From: an uncultured delta proteobacterium
GTDB taxonomy: Bacteria > Desulfobacterota > Desulfobulbia > Desulfobulbales > Desulfocapsaceae
Length of the DNA stretch: 64,000 nt
NCBI GenBank assembly: GCA_903875445.1
Contig: CAIQWD010000116.1
Coordinates: forward strand, 97,028-161,027
Direction of reading: 5' to 3'
Shown here: one piece after another, positions 7,493-16,126 of the stretch
Position numbering within the stretch: position 1 is the first letter of the stretch
Layout of the letters: the number at the start of each line of letters is the position of its first letter
The notes under the pieces: model-generated
Databases searched by the model: none
What the model was told of the DNA's origin: nothing
Seen by the model: only the letters and a program-made list of their open reading frames with translations
Translations under genes and position numbers: made by a program

Positions 7493-10303
7493 TTATAACT
7501 TCAGTGCCGCAAGCACACCGGCGCACCGATCACAAATTGCCGGATGGGCTGCAATTGTTCCGACCGATGTGGACCGTGTCCAGCACCGCTCACACTTCTC
7601 GCCCCGAGCAGGTTGCACCTGAATAATCATGCCCGGTATCTCTTCACTGGTAAAGCGTACGCCGGCAACCGGGGTATCTTGCTGTAAAACGGTCAATTCG
7701 GAAATGATCGATATCTCTTTGATGGTGTTCCATTCACCGGCCATAAAACTCTCCAGCTCGCCACCGACGGTCATCAGTACTTCCGCTTCCAGGGGATGGC
7801 CTATGACTTTTTCACGCCGTGCCATTTCCAGAGCCTTGGTTATTTCTGAACGGACCCTGAGGAGTTTTGTCCATTTTTCCATCATCTGCGCATCACAGGT
7901 AATGTCTTTCGGCGGTGCAAACTCGACGAAATGGATCTCCTGCTCAATGGGGCCATTTTCACCAAGACCGTTCAAGGCATTCCACGCCTCTGCGGCGGTG
8001 AAGCAAAGGATGGGGCTCATCAGACGCAGCAGGCCGTCGAGAATTGCATACAAGGCCGTCTGCGCCGAACGTCTTGCATGCGAATCGGCGGCAGAGGTAT
8101 AAAGTCGATCTTTCAGAATATCGAGATAAAAGGCACTCATGGTGGTGCCGCAAAAATAATTCAAACCATGATAAATGGCGTGAAACTCATACCTTTCATA
8201 GTGTTGCCGCAATTTGCCCTTCAGCTCTTCGAATTTGGCCAGAGCCCAGCGATCGATCTCCAGAAGGTCACTGTCGGCAACCAGGTGTTTTTCCGGCTGA
8301 AAGTCATTCAAGTTACTGAGCAGGTAGCGAATGGTATTACGAATTTTCCGATAGGCATCGGAAACCTGTTTGAGAATTTCGTCGGAGACCTTGACGTCAT
8401 CGCGGTAATCCTCACTCGCCACCCACAGTCGGAGAATTTCGGCACCGTATTTTTCGATGACCTCTCCCGGAGCGACGACATTCCCCACCGATTTGGACAT
8501 CTTGCGACCCTGGCCGTCAACCACATAGCCATGGGTCAGGACCCCTTTGAAGGGCGCCCTCTCCCTGGTGCCGGTCGAGGTCAGGAGCGAGCTGTGGAAC
8601 CAGCCCCGGTGTTGGTCACTGCCTTCCAGGTAAAGATCGGCCGGCGAACGGAGTTCTGCACGTTCTTCAAGCACTGCGGCATGGCTTACCCCGGAATCAA
8701 ACCATACGTCGAGAATGTCTTCCTCTTTGATAAAATCCTTAGCTCCGCATTTCAAACAGGTTGTGCCCGCACCTATAAAATCCTCCACAGGGTGGCTGAA
8801 CCAGGCGTCGGCTCCTTCTTTCTTAAAGAGTTCATCTATCTTCTCAACAAGTGTCTTGGATGTGACTATCTCTCCACAAGATCGACAGCTGACAACGGTG
8901 AGAGGCACCCCCCAGCTCCGCTGACGCGACAGACACCAGTCGGGTCGTCCCTCAATCATCGAATAGATGCGTTGCATGCCCCATGCCGGAGTCCATTGCA
9001 CCGTCTCAATGGCGGCCAAAGCCTTTGTTCGCAGGCCATTATTTTCCATGGAGATAAACCATTGCGGAGTGGCTCGGTACATAACCGGTTCTTTACACCT
9101 CCAGCAATGCGGGTAACTGTGGCGGATGGAGCTATCCGCAAGCAAGACTCCGGAAGCAGCCATATCGGCGGTTATTACCTTGTTTACCTGGGGAATCCGT
9201 TGACCGGCATAGGGACCGGCATCTTTGGTGTACACCCCTTGGTCGTCAACGGGTGAAAGGATATCCAAACCGTATCTCAGACCGGTCAGGTAGTCATCCG
9301 CGCCATGGCCAGGGGCGGTATGTACACAACCGGTGCCGGCATCGGCGGTGACATAATCGGCGAGGACCAACAGGGAATCCCTGTCCATGAAAGGATGTCG
9401 GCATTTGCGGTTTTCAAATGGCCTGGCGGCAAAGGTCCCGAGAATAGAATAGTCTTTCACCTCTGTTGCAGCCATAACGCTTTCCACGAGATCTTTCGCG
9501 ATAATCCAGATCTCGTCGCCAACTGCCACGGCAGCATAGATAAAATCCGGGTTCAAGGCGATAGCCAGATTCGCCGGCAAGGTCCAGGGAGTCGTCGTCC
9601 AGATGACAAAGGCCACCTTGCCGGTAAGAGATGGGTGGATATCCGAGAAATCCTCAGCCGCGGCAAACTTCACATAGATAGAAGGCGAGGTATGATCAGC
9701 GTACTCGACCTCAGCCTCTGCCAGAGCGGTGGTACAGGTAGAGCACCAATACACCGGTTTACGGTTGCGGATAACCGCACCGGACAGGAGAAATTTATTA
9801 AACTCCCTGGCAATCGTCGCTTCGTAGGAATAATCGATAGTCAAATACGGCGTGTCCCAGTCTCCAAGGACCCCAAGTCGCTTAAACTGCTCTTTTTGAG
9901 TTTTTATCCACTTATTGGCGTATTTACGACAGGCACTCCGCTTGGCCAGTTTCGGAATAGTGTTCTTTTTTTCGCCGAGTTCTTTATCGACATTATGTTC
10001 TATGGGCAAGCCGTGGCAATCCCACCCTGGAACGTACGGGGCATTGAAGCCGGCAAGTCTTTTCGATCGCAGGATAATATCTTTAAGAATCTTATTAAAA
10101 GCAGTGCCGAGATGAATATTGCCGTTGGCGTAAGGAGGGCCGTCATGAAGAATAAAGAGGGGTTTGCCCTTGGCATTTTCCTGGACGCGCTGGTAGAGTT
10201 TTTCCTTTTCCCATCGCTTCAGGGTCTGGGGTTCCTTCTGGGCGAGGTTCGCCTTCATATTGAACCCGGTTTGCGGTAGATTAAGGGTATCCCTATAATC
10301 CAT
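7493..10303 (-). CDS. ileS: Isoleucyl-tRNA synthetase
   Basis: Class I aminoacyl-tRNA synthetase. The HIGH-type motif appears as NGNIHLGTAF, the KMSKS motif as GRKMSKSVGN, and a C-terminal zinc finger as CERCW...CDRC. 936 aa is normal. I start at ATG 10303 (MDYRDTLNLP) because GGAGGA lies seven bases upstream; an upstream in-frame ATG would add 22 non-homologous residues. It appears to be the first gene of the ileS-lspA-fabD-bio run. No T-box-like conserved sequence is visible in its leader. Confidence 0.97.
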   Translation of the reverse strand: MDYRDTLNLPQTGFNMKANLAQKEPQTLKRWEKEKLYQRVQENAKGKPLFILHDGPPYANGNIHLGTAFNKILKDIILRSKRLAGFNAPYVPGWDCHGLPIEHNVDKELGEKKNTIPKLAKRSACRKYANKWIKTQKEQFKRLGVLGDWDTPYLTIDYSYEATIAREFNKFLLSGAVIRNRKPVYWCSTCTTALAEAEVEYADHTSPSIYVKFAAAEDFSDIHPSLTGKVAFVIWTTTPWTLPANLAIALNPDFIYAAVAVGDEIWIIAKDLVESVMAATEVKDYSILGTFAARPFENRKCRHPFMDRDSLLVLADYVTADAGTGCVHTAPGHGADDYLTGLRYGLDILSPVDDQGVYTKDAGPYAGQRIPQVNKVITADMAASGVLLADSSIRHSYPHCWRCKEPVMYRATPQWFISMENNGLRTKALAAIETVQWTPAWGMQRIYSMIEGRPDWCLSRQRSWGVPLTVVSCRSCGEIVTSKTLVEKIDELFKKEGADAWFSHPVEDFIGAGTTCLKCGAKDFIKEEDILDVWFDSGVSHAAVLEERAELRSPADLYLEGSDQHRGWFHSSLLTSTGTRERAPFKGVLTHGYVVDGQGRKMSKSVGNVVAPGEVIEKYGAEILRLWVASEDYRDDVKVSDEILKQVSDAYRKIRNTIRYLLSNLNDFQPEKHLVADSDLLEIDRWALAKFEELKGKLRQHYERYEFHAIYHGLNYFCGTTMSAFYLDILKDRLYTSAADSHARRSAQTALYAILDGLLRLMSPILCFTAAEAWNALNGLGENGPIEQEIHFVEFAPPKDITCDAQMMEKWTKLLRVRSEITKALEMARREKVIGHPLEAEVLMTVGGELESFMAGEWNTIKEISIISELTVLQQDTPVAGVRFTSEEIPGMIIQVQPARGEKCERCWTRSTSVGTIAAHPAICDRCAGVLAALKL

Positions 10304-10761
10304 GTTATTGTCCTCCAAATAATTCTCCAATCGGGGCCAGGGCCTCTCGGCACACAAAGTCCGACACATTTATCTAGCTATTGTCACCGGTCGTAACTGC
10401 GAAACCCATAAGAATAACAACTGCTAGCCAAGTTGCAAGAGTAAATTGGCTAGCAGTTCGCAAGCGCTACGAAAACTCCGAAATCTCCCTCTTGCTCTGT
10501 AAAAACCGTACAAAACATTCTTCTGTTTGTATATTTTCGCTTATCAACCATCTGATAGATTGCGTTTCTTCGGGAAATACTTTATGTTTTTGCAGATTTT
10601 ACTTAATGATGCGAAACTTTCGTAATATCAAGCCGACAATCGCGCCACTAACTCAATCTATTGGTTATTTTATTTCTCGGTGCGGCGGCTACCGCAGGAT
10701 TTTTATTATTTGTTTGCTACGGTCATAAATGAAAACAAAATCAAACAACGGCTTGGAGACA
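10304..10761. other. Divergent intergenic region between ileS and ftsE (458 bp)
   Basis: Must hold the promoters of ileS (minus) and ftsE (plus), but no near-consensus -35/-10 pair stands out. It contains a long inverted repeat at 10419-10458, listed separately, and a weak 5-bp stem near 10680. A 115-codon open frame on the plus strand (10381-10728) has no homology I recognise and no ribosome site, so I treat it as non-coding. Confidence 0.5.
10419..10458. repeat. Perfect 13-bp inverted repeat with 14-nt spacer
   Basis: The arm AACTGCTAGCCAA (10419-10431) is exactly reverse-complemented at 10446-10458, separated by 14 bases. There is no T-run on either side, so it does not look like a Rho-independent terminator. 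It lies about 115 bp upstream of ileS and 300 bp upstream of ftsE. It could be a regulator-binding site or a structured RNA leader; nothing in the sequence decides. Confidence 0.75.
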
Positions 10762-11433
10762 ATGATCGAACTGATCAAAGTATCCAAAGAATACCCTCCT
10801 GACGTTGTTGCCTTGAAGGATCTTTCCTTGTCGATCGCCAGTGGCGAGATGTTCTTCGTCATCGGCATGAGCGGGGCCGGAAAAACGACCTTGCTGAAAC
10901 TCCTTTGCAGTATGGAAATACCCAGCAGCGGCCTCATCGAAATTTCCGGGAAACCGATCAGCCAGCTAAAAGGCCACCATCTCGCCAGACTCCGACAAAA
11001 AATAGGTGTCGCATATCAAGACTTCAAGTTGCTCAATGATCGAACCACGGCTGAAAATGTCGCCATTTCCATGGAGGTATCGTACAAGAAACCGCAAATA
11101 ATAAAAAAAAGGGTCCGCGACCTGCTTGAGCAGCTCGGTCTTGCCGACAAACACGACACCATTACCGGCGAACTTTCGCGTGGGGAACAACAACGGGTAA
11201 CCCTGGCTCGGGCTATAGCCAACTCACCAACCATGATTTTAGTCGACGAACCGACCGGTAATCTTGATGCAGTAACCACGGAAATGGTGATGAACCTGTT
11301 AAACAAGTGCAACAAGGCCGGAGCGACTGTAGTTATCGCCACCCACGACGACTCAATTTATCGCCACACCTCTCACAGGGTTATGGAACTTCGCAAAGGT
11401 CGTTTCCATATGATGACCGGAGGTATTTTATGA
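10762..11433 (+). CDS. ftsE: Cell division ATP-binding protein FtsE
   Basis: ABC ATPase that partners the membrane protein FtsX and couples divisome state to septal peptidoglycan hydrolysis. Walker A is GMSGAGKTT, the signature ELSRGEQQR and Walker B MILVDEPTG, in 223 aa. I chose ATG 10762 (MIELIKVSKEYP) with GGAG upstream; the upstream in-frame ATG at 10729 lacks a ribosome site. Its stop overlaps the ftsX start (ATGA). Confidence 0.95.
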   Translation: MIELIKVSKEYPPDVVALKDLSLSIASGEMFFVIGMSGAGKTTLLKLLCSMEIPSSGLIEISGKPISQLKGHHLARLRQKIGVAYQDFKLLNDRTTAENVAISMEVSYKKPQIIKKRVRDLLEQLGLADKHDTITGELSRGEQQRVTLARAIANSPTMILVDEPTGNLDAVTTEMVMNLLNKCNKAGATVVIATHDDSIYRHTSHRVMELRKGRFHMMTGGIL

Positions 11434-12317
11434 GTTTCTGGTTAACCGTCTTTAGGCAGGTTGGCCGCAATATTCGCCAAACCTGGGCCTCCCAGTTGAT
11501 GACTCTCCTTACCGTCAGTCTCTCGGTGTTGATCTTTGCTTTTTTTTATCTCATTTATGCCAACATGTTGACTTTCGGAGAAAAACTCGGAGATGATCTC
11601 AGTCTCATTGTTTATCTTGAAGACGAACCCGGCCCTGAACTGCAGCTGCAGCTGACTAAGAAAATTACCACCTTCGACGAGGTCGAAAAAATCCGTTTCA
11701 TTTCACGCGCAGAAGCATATCAGCGCTTTGCTCGCCAGCTCGGCCAGAATCAGGATGTTTTAAATGACATGCCGAAGGACTTTCTCCCCCCTTCGATTGA
11801 AGTCGTCCCCTTGAAAAACCTGCGGAGCCTTAATCAGGTGAAACTCTTTTCAGCATATCTGTCTCGCCTCCCGGGAACTCTCAAGGTGCAATACGGACAA
11901 GACTGGGTTGAAAGATTTTATTATTTTACAAAACTCCTTTCAATTATCGTCCTGCTCAGCGGTACGCTCCTTATTTTGACGACCATTTTCATGGTCGCCT
12001 ACACCATTCGTCTCACTATCCTCGGCCGACAGGCAGAACTCGAACTCCTCAAACTTGTTGGGGCAACCAACAATTACATCAGGACTCCTTTCTTACTTGA
12101 AGGCCTTCTTCAGGGAATTATCGGCTCTTCGCTTGGAATCGTTTCCCTGTATGCCCTGTATGAGTGGATCAAATTGAGGTTTTCCGGACCCGGTTTCTTG
12201 AATCTTTTTGAGTTTTCCTTCTTTTCACCTGTGGTCAGTATTACTATTATCTGCGTTTCCATACTCCTCTGCACCCTAGGCAGTTATTCGACCATGCAGA
12301 AGTTTTTACGTATTTGA
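11430..12317 (+). CDS. ftsX: Cell division protein FtsX
   Basis: Permease-like partner of FtsE in the inner membrane. Topology fits the family: one N-terminal membrane helix, a periplasmic domain of about 120 residues with the usual ECD pattern (YLEDEPGPELQLQL...ISRAEAYQRF), then three helices. 295 aa. The ATG at 11430 overlaps the ftsE stop, and GGAGG lies just upstream. The periplasmic loop is expected to contact the EnvC-like protein encoded next. Confidence 0.94.
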   Translation: MSFWLTVFRQVGRNIRQTWASQLMTLLTVSLSVLIFAFFYLIYANMLTFGEKLGDDLSLIVYLEDEPGPELQLQLTKKITTFDEVEKIRFISRAEAYQRFARQLGQNQDVLNDMPKDFLPPSIEVVPLKNLRSLNQVKLFSAYLSRLPGTLKVQYGQDWVERFYYFTKLLSIIVLLSGTLLILTTIFMVAYTIRLTILGRQAELELLKLVGATNNYIRTPFLLEGLLQGIIGSSLGIVSLYALYEWIKLRFSGPGFLNLFEFSFFSPVVSITIICVSILLCTLGSYSTMQKFLRI

Positions 12318-13651
12318 TCCAACTTCTTCTTATTTTTCTTCGGACTATGAGATTCAGCGTTTTTTGCATCACCATGGGCATTAGCCGAATCTCCCACATC
12401 CGGCAAAAACACGCCCATGTTCTGCACCTCCTTATAGTCCTATTCATATTTGCCTTGCAATGTCTCCCGACACACCCCCTTATCGCCGCTGAAACTGCCG
12501 CCACAGACTCGGAAGGAAAGGACGTCAGCAGCTTCAGAATAAAAATCCGTCGTCTGCAACAGGGAATTTTGCATAAAGAAGACCAGATCTCCGAGACCGA
12601 ATCCAAGGAACAGAATATTCTCTCTGAGTTGGAAATTCTGGATAAAAAAATTGTCCAGCAACAAGGGAATCTCTCGACGCTGGAAACAAAAATGCAAAAA
12701 CAACAAACGCTGATTAATAAAGAAGAAACTGCACTGGCAAAAATTAAAGGGGAAAAAAACATAGTCGAAGATCATTTGAAAAAAAGAATAGCCGCCTATT
12801 ATACTATGGGTGATATCGGTCTCTTAAATGTAACTTTTTCGACGCAAACCCTATCCGAACTGCTCACCTTCCACGACGCTTTTGATGTTCTTATCAAGTA
12901 CGATCAGGATGTCATCAAGGTGTACAGAGAAACCATTAAGGAAATGGAGCGAGCAAAGTCGGCACTCGAATTAGAAAAATCAATTTTTCAGGAGTTTATC
13001 AACCAGACAGTTGCAGAAAAGGAAATACTCGAGAACACCAAAGCTGAAAAACATATTCTTCTTACCCAGGTTCGCACCCAGACAAAGTTGCATAAACAGG
13101 CGGTAGAAGAGATGCAGCAGGCCTCGGACGATCTCACCAAGTCAATTGTCGCCATAAAGAACAAAAACCAGGTAGAAGACCAGGGGTTTCTTGCCGACAA
13201 AGGCAATCTCCGACCACCGGTAGACGGGGTGCTCGTCACTCTCTTTCAACAGGAGAAGGTCAATAAATTAGGAATATCCAGAAAGTCTCTGGGCATTGAA
13301 CTACAGGCTCCGGATGGTACCAATATAGTCGCTGTTGGCGATGGCGAAGTTATTTTTTCAGGTTATTTACGTGGTTACGGAAATACGGTTATAATACACC
13401 ACGGCTTTCAGTATTATACAGTAACATCGAGAATTGAAAAAATTCTAGTTGCCAAAGGCCAGAAAGTAAAAAGAGAGGAAGCCATAGGAATAATGGGTGG
13501 TACCGCCACTCTCTTTGACGATGGTATCTATTTCGAAATTCGTCATGGAAACCAATCCCAAGACCCACTCATCTGGCTAAATCCAAACAGATTACGAACT
13601 TCACACGAACATTCCGGTGAACTGCCGACTACGAGCAGTTCCGTTCAATAA
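12314..13651 (+). CDS. envC: EnvC-like murein hydrolase activator (degenerate LytM/M23 domain)
   Basis: Exported coiled-coil protein with a C-terminal LytM domain. After a hydrophobic N-terminus (about residues 35-55) comes a long charged coiled coil (about 65-280), then the M23-like fold (about 300-430). The metal ligands are missing: the usual H-x-G-x-D site reads KSLGIELQ and the HLHFEI site reads IYFEIR. This marks an activator of amidases, not an active peptidase. Position after ftsEX supports the FtsEX-EnvC complex. The start is uncertain: TTG 12314 overlapping the ftsX stop, or ATG 12347 or 12374. Confidence 0.88.
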   Translation: MIQLLLIFLRTMRFSVFCITMGISRISHIRQKHAHVLHLLIVLFIFALQCLPTHPLIAAETAATDSEGKDVSSFRIKIRRLQQGILHKEDQISETESKEQNILSELEILDKKIVQQQGNLSTLETKMQKQQTLINKEETALAKIKGEKNIVEDHLKKRIAAYYTMGDIGLLNVTFSTQTLSELLTFHDAFDVLIKYDQDVIKVYRETIKEMERAKSALELEKSIFQEFINQTVAEKEILENTKAEKHILLTQVRTQTKLHKQAVEEMQQASDDLTKSIVAIKNKNQVEDQGFLADKGNLRPPVDGVLVTLFQQEKVNKLGISRKSLGIELQAPDGTNIVAVGDGEVIFSGYLRGYGNTVIIHHGFQYYTVTSRIEKILVAKGQKVKREEAIGIMGGTATLFDDGIYFEIRHGNQSQDPLIWLNPNRLRTSHEHSGELPTTSSSVQ

Positions 13652-13677
13652 CACGTATTACAGATTCGAGGAATTTC

Positions 13678-14997
13678 ATGCTTACCTCAATAAAGCAACA
13701 CCTGTTCCCTTTCTCCTGCTTATTATTAGCCATTTTCTTTATTTGCCCTCCGATTTCAGCCGAAATTTCCCAGGCTGACAAAGAGGCCACCTATAAGCAA
13801 CTGGAACTCTTTTCCAATATTTTGAGCATTCTCCAAGAGAATTATGTGGAAGAAATCAACACCAAAGAGGCCCTGAACGGGGCAATTCGCGGGCTTCTTT
13901 ATTCTCTTGATCCCCACTCCTCATATCTGCCCCCTGAAAGCTTCAAAGATCTTCAGGACGAGACCCGTGGTTCGTTTTCCGGTATTGGGATTGAGGTAAC
14001 GATTAAAAACGATCTTTTGACAATTGTCAGCCCCATAGCCGATACCCCGGCTGACCTGGCCGGTCTCAAAGCAAATGACGTAATCCTGGAAATCGAGGGG
14101 AATAAGACGAAAAACATAGGCCCATATGAGGCTATTGAAAAACTTCGCGGACCGGCAGGTTCATCGGTGACTCTTTCAATCCATAGGGAAGGTTGGGAAG
14201 AGCCGAAGAAAATGACTATAAAAAGGGAGGTAATTCCCATTCAGTCGGTCAAGGCGGAATTTCTTTCTCCCGGTTTTGTTTACTCGCGAATCACCAAATT
14301 TCAAAGTCATACAAGCAGTGAATTTAAAACAAAACTCCAGCAACTGAAGACGGAACAGCAAATTAACGGTTTGATTCTTGATCTTCGCAACAACCCCGGA
14401 GGCTTGCTGCATCAAGCGGTAAGTGTTGCCGATATTTTCATTGAGAAAGGCAAAATTGTTTATACCAAAGGTCGAAGACCCGATCAAAATACCGTATTTA
14501 CGGCCCATGCCAGCGGAGAAAAACGTCACTATCCTCTGGTAATTCTAGTTAATGAAGGATCTGCGAGCGCGGCGGAGATCGTCGCCGGGGCAATTCAGGC
14601 ACATAAACGAGGTATCATTGTCGGCATGCAAACTTTTGGCAAGGGTTCTGTGCAGACCATTATTCCCCTACCGGACGGTGCCGGTTTGCGGATGACAACG
14701 GCGACCTACTACACGCCTGATGACCGCTCCATCCAAGCCCTGGGGATAACCCCTGACGTCGAAGTACCCTTCGTAGCCTATGCACCACCGGAAAAACTGA
14801 AAAACGAGAAAAAACTGGTGAAAGAGGCTGATCTTACCAACCATCTTCCGGGAACAAAACAGGAGAAAGCAAAAAAAGCGGACAATGAAGCGTCAAAATT
14901 GGAGGAACGACTACAACAGGATAACCAGTTGCGAACCGCTTACAATATTGTCAAAAGCCTCAATCTTTTCACGGGTTACAATAAAAATGACGACTAA
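13678..14997 (+). CDS. ctpA: Carboxy-terminal processing protease (S41 family)
   Basis: Periplasmic serine protease of the CtpA/Prc family. A signal peptide (about residues 1-28) is followed by an N-terminal helical region, a PDZ domain (about 95-185, with GIGIEVTIKND and ADLAGLKANDVIL) and the S41 core. The catalytic Ser lies in NEGSASAAE and the Lys in TFGKGSVQT. 439 aa. GAGGAA precedes the ATG. The ftsEX-envC-ctpA order is common in Gram-negative bacteria, and its targets may include cell-wall hydrolase regulators (inference). It ends tail-to-tail with era, overlapping 4 bp. Confidence 0.94.
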   Translation: MLTSIKQHLFPFSCLLLAIFFICPPISAEISQADKEATYKQLELFSNILSILQENYVEEINTKEALNGAIRGLLYSLDPHSSYLPPESFKDLQDETRGSFSGIGIEVTIKNDLLTIVSPIADTPADLAGLKANDVILEIEGNKTKNIGPYEAIEKLRGPAGSSVTLSIHREGWEEPKKMTIKREVIPIQSVKAEFLSPGFVYSRITKFQSHTSSEFKTKLQQLKTEQQINGLILDLRNNPGGLLHQAVSVADIFIEKGKIVYTKGRRPDQNTVFTAHASGEKRHYPLVILVNEGSASAAEIVAGAIQAHKRGIIVGMQTFGKGSVQTIIPLPDGAGLRMTTATYYTPDDRSIQALGITPDVEVPFVAYAPPEKLKNEKKLVKEADLTNHLPGTKQEKAKKADNEASKLEERLQQDNQLRTAYNIVKSLNLFTGYNKNDD

Positions 14998-15911
14998 TTT
15001 CGATTAAGTTCCTTGAGAAAATATTTATCCTGTTGCCAGTTTCTGTGGACCTTGACCCACAGTTTTAAGAGGACCTTTGTGCCAAGAAGTGACTCGATGT
15101 CTTTTCGGGCAGCAGTTCCTATACTTTTCAACTTTTGCCCACCTTTGCCGATAACGATACCCTTCTGCGAATCTCTGTCAACAACAATGGCGGCGTGAAT
15201 GGTAACCAGATGTTTGTCCTCATCTTCTTTGAACGATTCAATAAGAACCGCTGTGGAATAAGGAATTTCCTGCCCGGTCAGGAGAAAGACCTTTTCCCTG
15301 ATGATCTCCGCACAGAGAAACCTCTCGGTGGCATCCGTTGGAATATCGTCAGGAAATAGCCGTGGTCCTAGAGGCAACAGCTCAAGAATCTCCTTTCGCA
15401 GACTATCTAAACCGTCATCACGCAGGGCGGAAACCGGAATAATCGCCTTAAAAGGAAACAAGGCGGTGTAGGCTTCAATCATCGGCAGAAGCAGTTTGCG
15501 GTCTATGAGATCGACTTTATTCAGGACCATGATAGCGGGCCCCTTGATTTGCCGGAAATAGGAAACCAGTTCGGCCTGCCTCTCTTCTTTTAACTTATTG
15601 GGGAGGGGGAGAGAGACATCGACCAGAAAAAGGACCAGGTCGACCTCCGCAAGGCTGTCCATGGCAATCTTCACCATCTCGATATTAAGCGGTTCACGGG
15701 ATTGGTGCAGCCCAGGGGTGTCGAGGAAAACTATTTGATATTCCTGTTCACTTACAATCCCGGCAATCCGGTTACGAGTAGTTTGCGGTTTCGGGGTGAC
15801 AATGGAGATTTTCTGGCCGAGAAAATGATTCATCAAGGTTGATTTCCCGGCATTTGGCGGGCCAACAATTGCTACCATACCTGATTTGACTGGCTTGCCT
15901 AAAAGATTCAT
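14994..15911 (-). CDS. era: GTPase Era
   Basis: Ribosome-assembly GTPase that binds 16S rRNA. G1 is GPPNAGKST, G3 DTPGLHQ and G4 NKVD, and the C-terminal KH domain contains GKGGQKLKSIG. 305 aa, normal length. The start at ATG 15911 has no strong ribosome site, but the distance to the G1 motif fits the family. It is a single minus-strand gene between two plus-strand clusters. Confidence 0.95.
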   Translation of the reverse strand: MNLLGKPVKSGMVAIVGPPNAGKSTLMNHFLGQKISIVTPKPQTTRNRIAGIVSEQEYQIVFLDTPGLHQSREPLNIEMVKIAMDSLAEVDLVLFLVDVSLPLPNKLKEERQAELVSYFRQIKGPAIMVLNKVDLIDRKLLLPMIEAYTALFPFKAIIPVSALRDDGLDSLRKEILELLPLGPRLFPDDIPTDATERFLCAEIIREKVFLLTGQEIPYSTAVLIESFKEDEDKHLVTIHAAIVVDRDSQKGIVIGKGGQKLKSIGTAARKDIESLLGTKVLLKLWVKVHRNWQQDKYFLKELNRN

Positions 15912-16004
15912 AGAAGAAAATTAATAATACTGAGAGAAGGAGAATAATAAGTGTGGGCAAAATTTCATTCCACACTATACTGTCTGACGTTTATCCGATA
16001 GGCA

Positions 16005-16034
16005 TGGACAAAAACCTAAAATTACAACTATAAT
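16005..16034 (+). promoter_or_regulatory. Candidate sigma-70 promoter for the RNB nuclease gene
   Basis: TGGACA (16005-16010), an 18-bp spacer and a perfect TATAAT (16029-16034) point towards the exoribonuclease gene, leaving a leader of about 85 bases. The rest of the 215-bp divergent gap between era and this gene shows nothing else notable. Confidence 0.5.
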
Positions 16035-16126
16035 ATGCCCTGACGCTAGTACTTATACCATTTCCGAGATATGCGGAATAGAAATAATACTTTTGGGCAA
16101 AAAGGCTTGAAACGGTTAGCTGCTTG

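Noticed and set aside
7931..10279. Long plus-strand frames (441 and 324 codons) opposite ileS
   Set aside because: Antisense shadows of a conserved synthetase gene with no homology of their own.
10304..10420. T-box riboswitch in the ileS leader
   Set aside because: No T-box core motif or terminator/antiterminator pair found on the minus strand.
10381..10728. 115-codon frame in the ileS-ftsE gap
   Set aside because: Runs through the inverted repeat and promoter DNA, with no ribosome site and no family resemblance.
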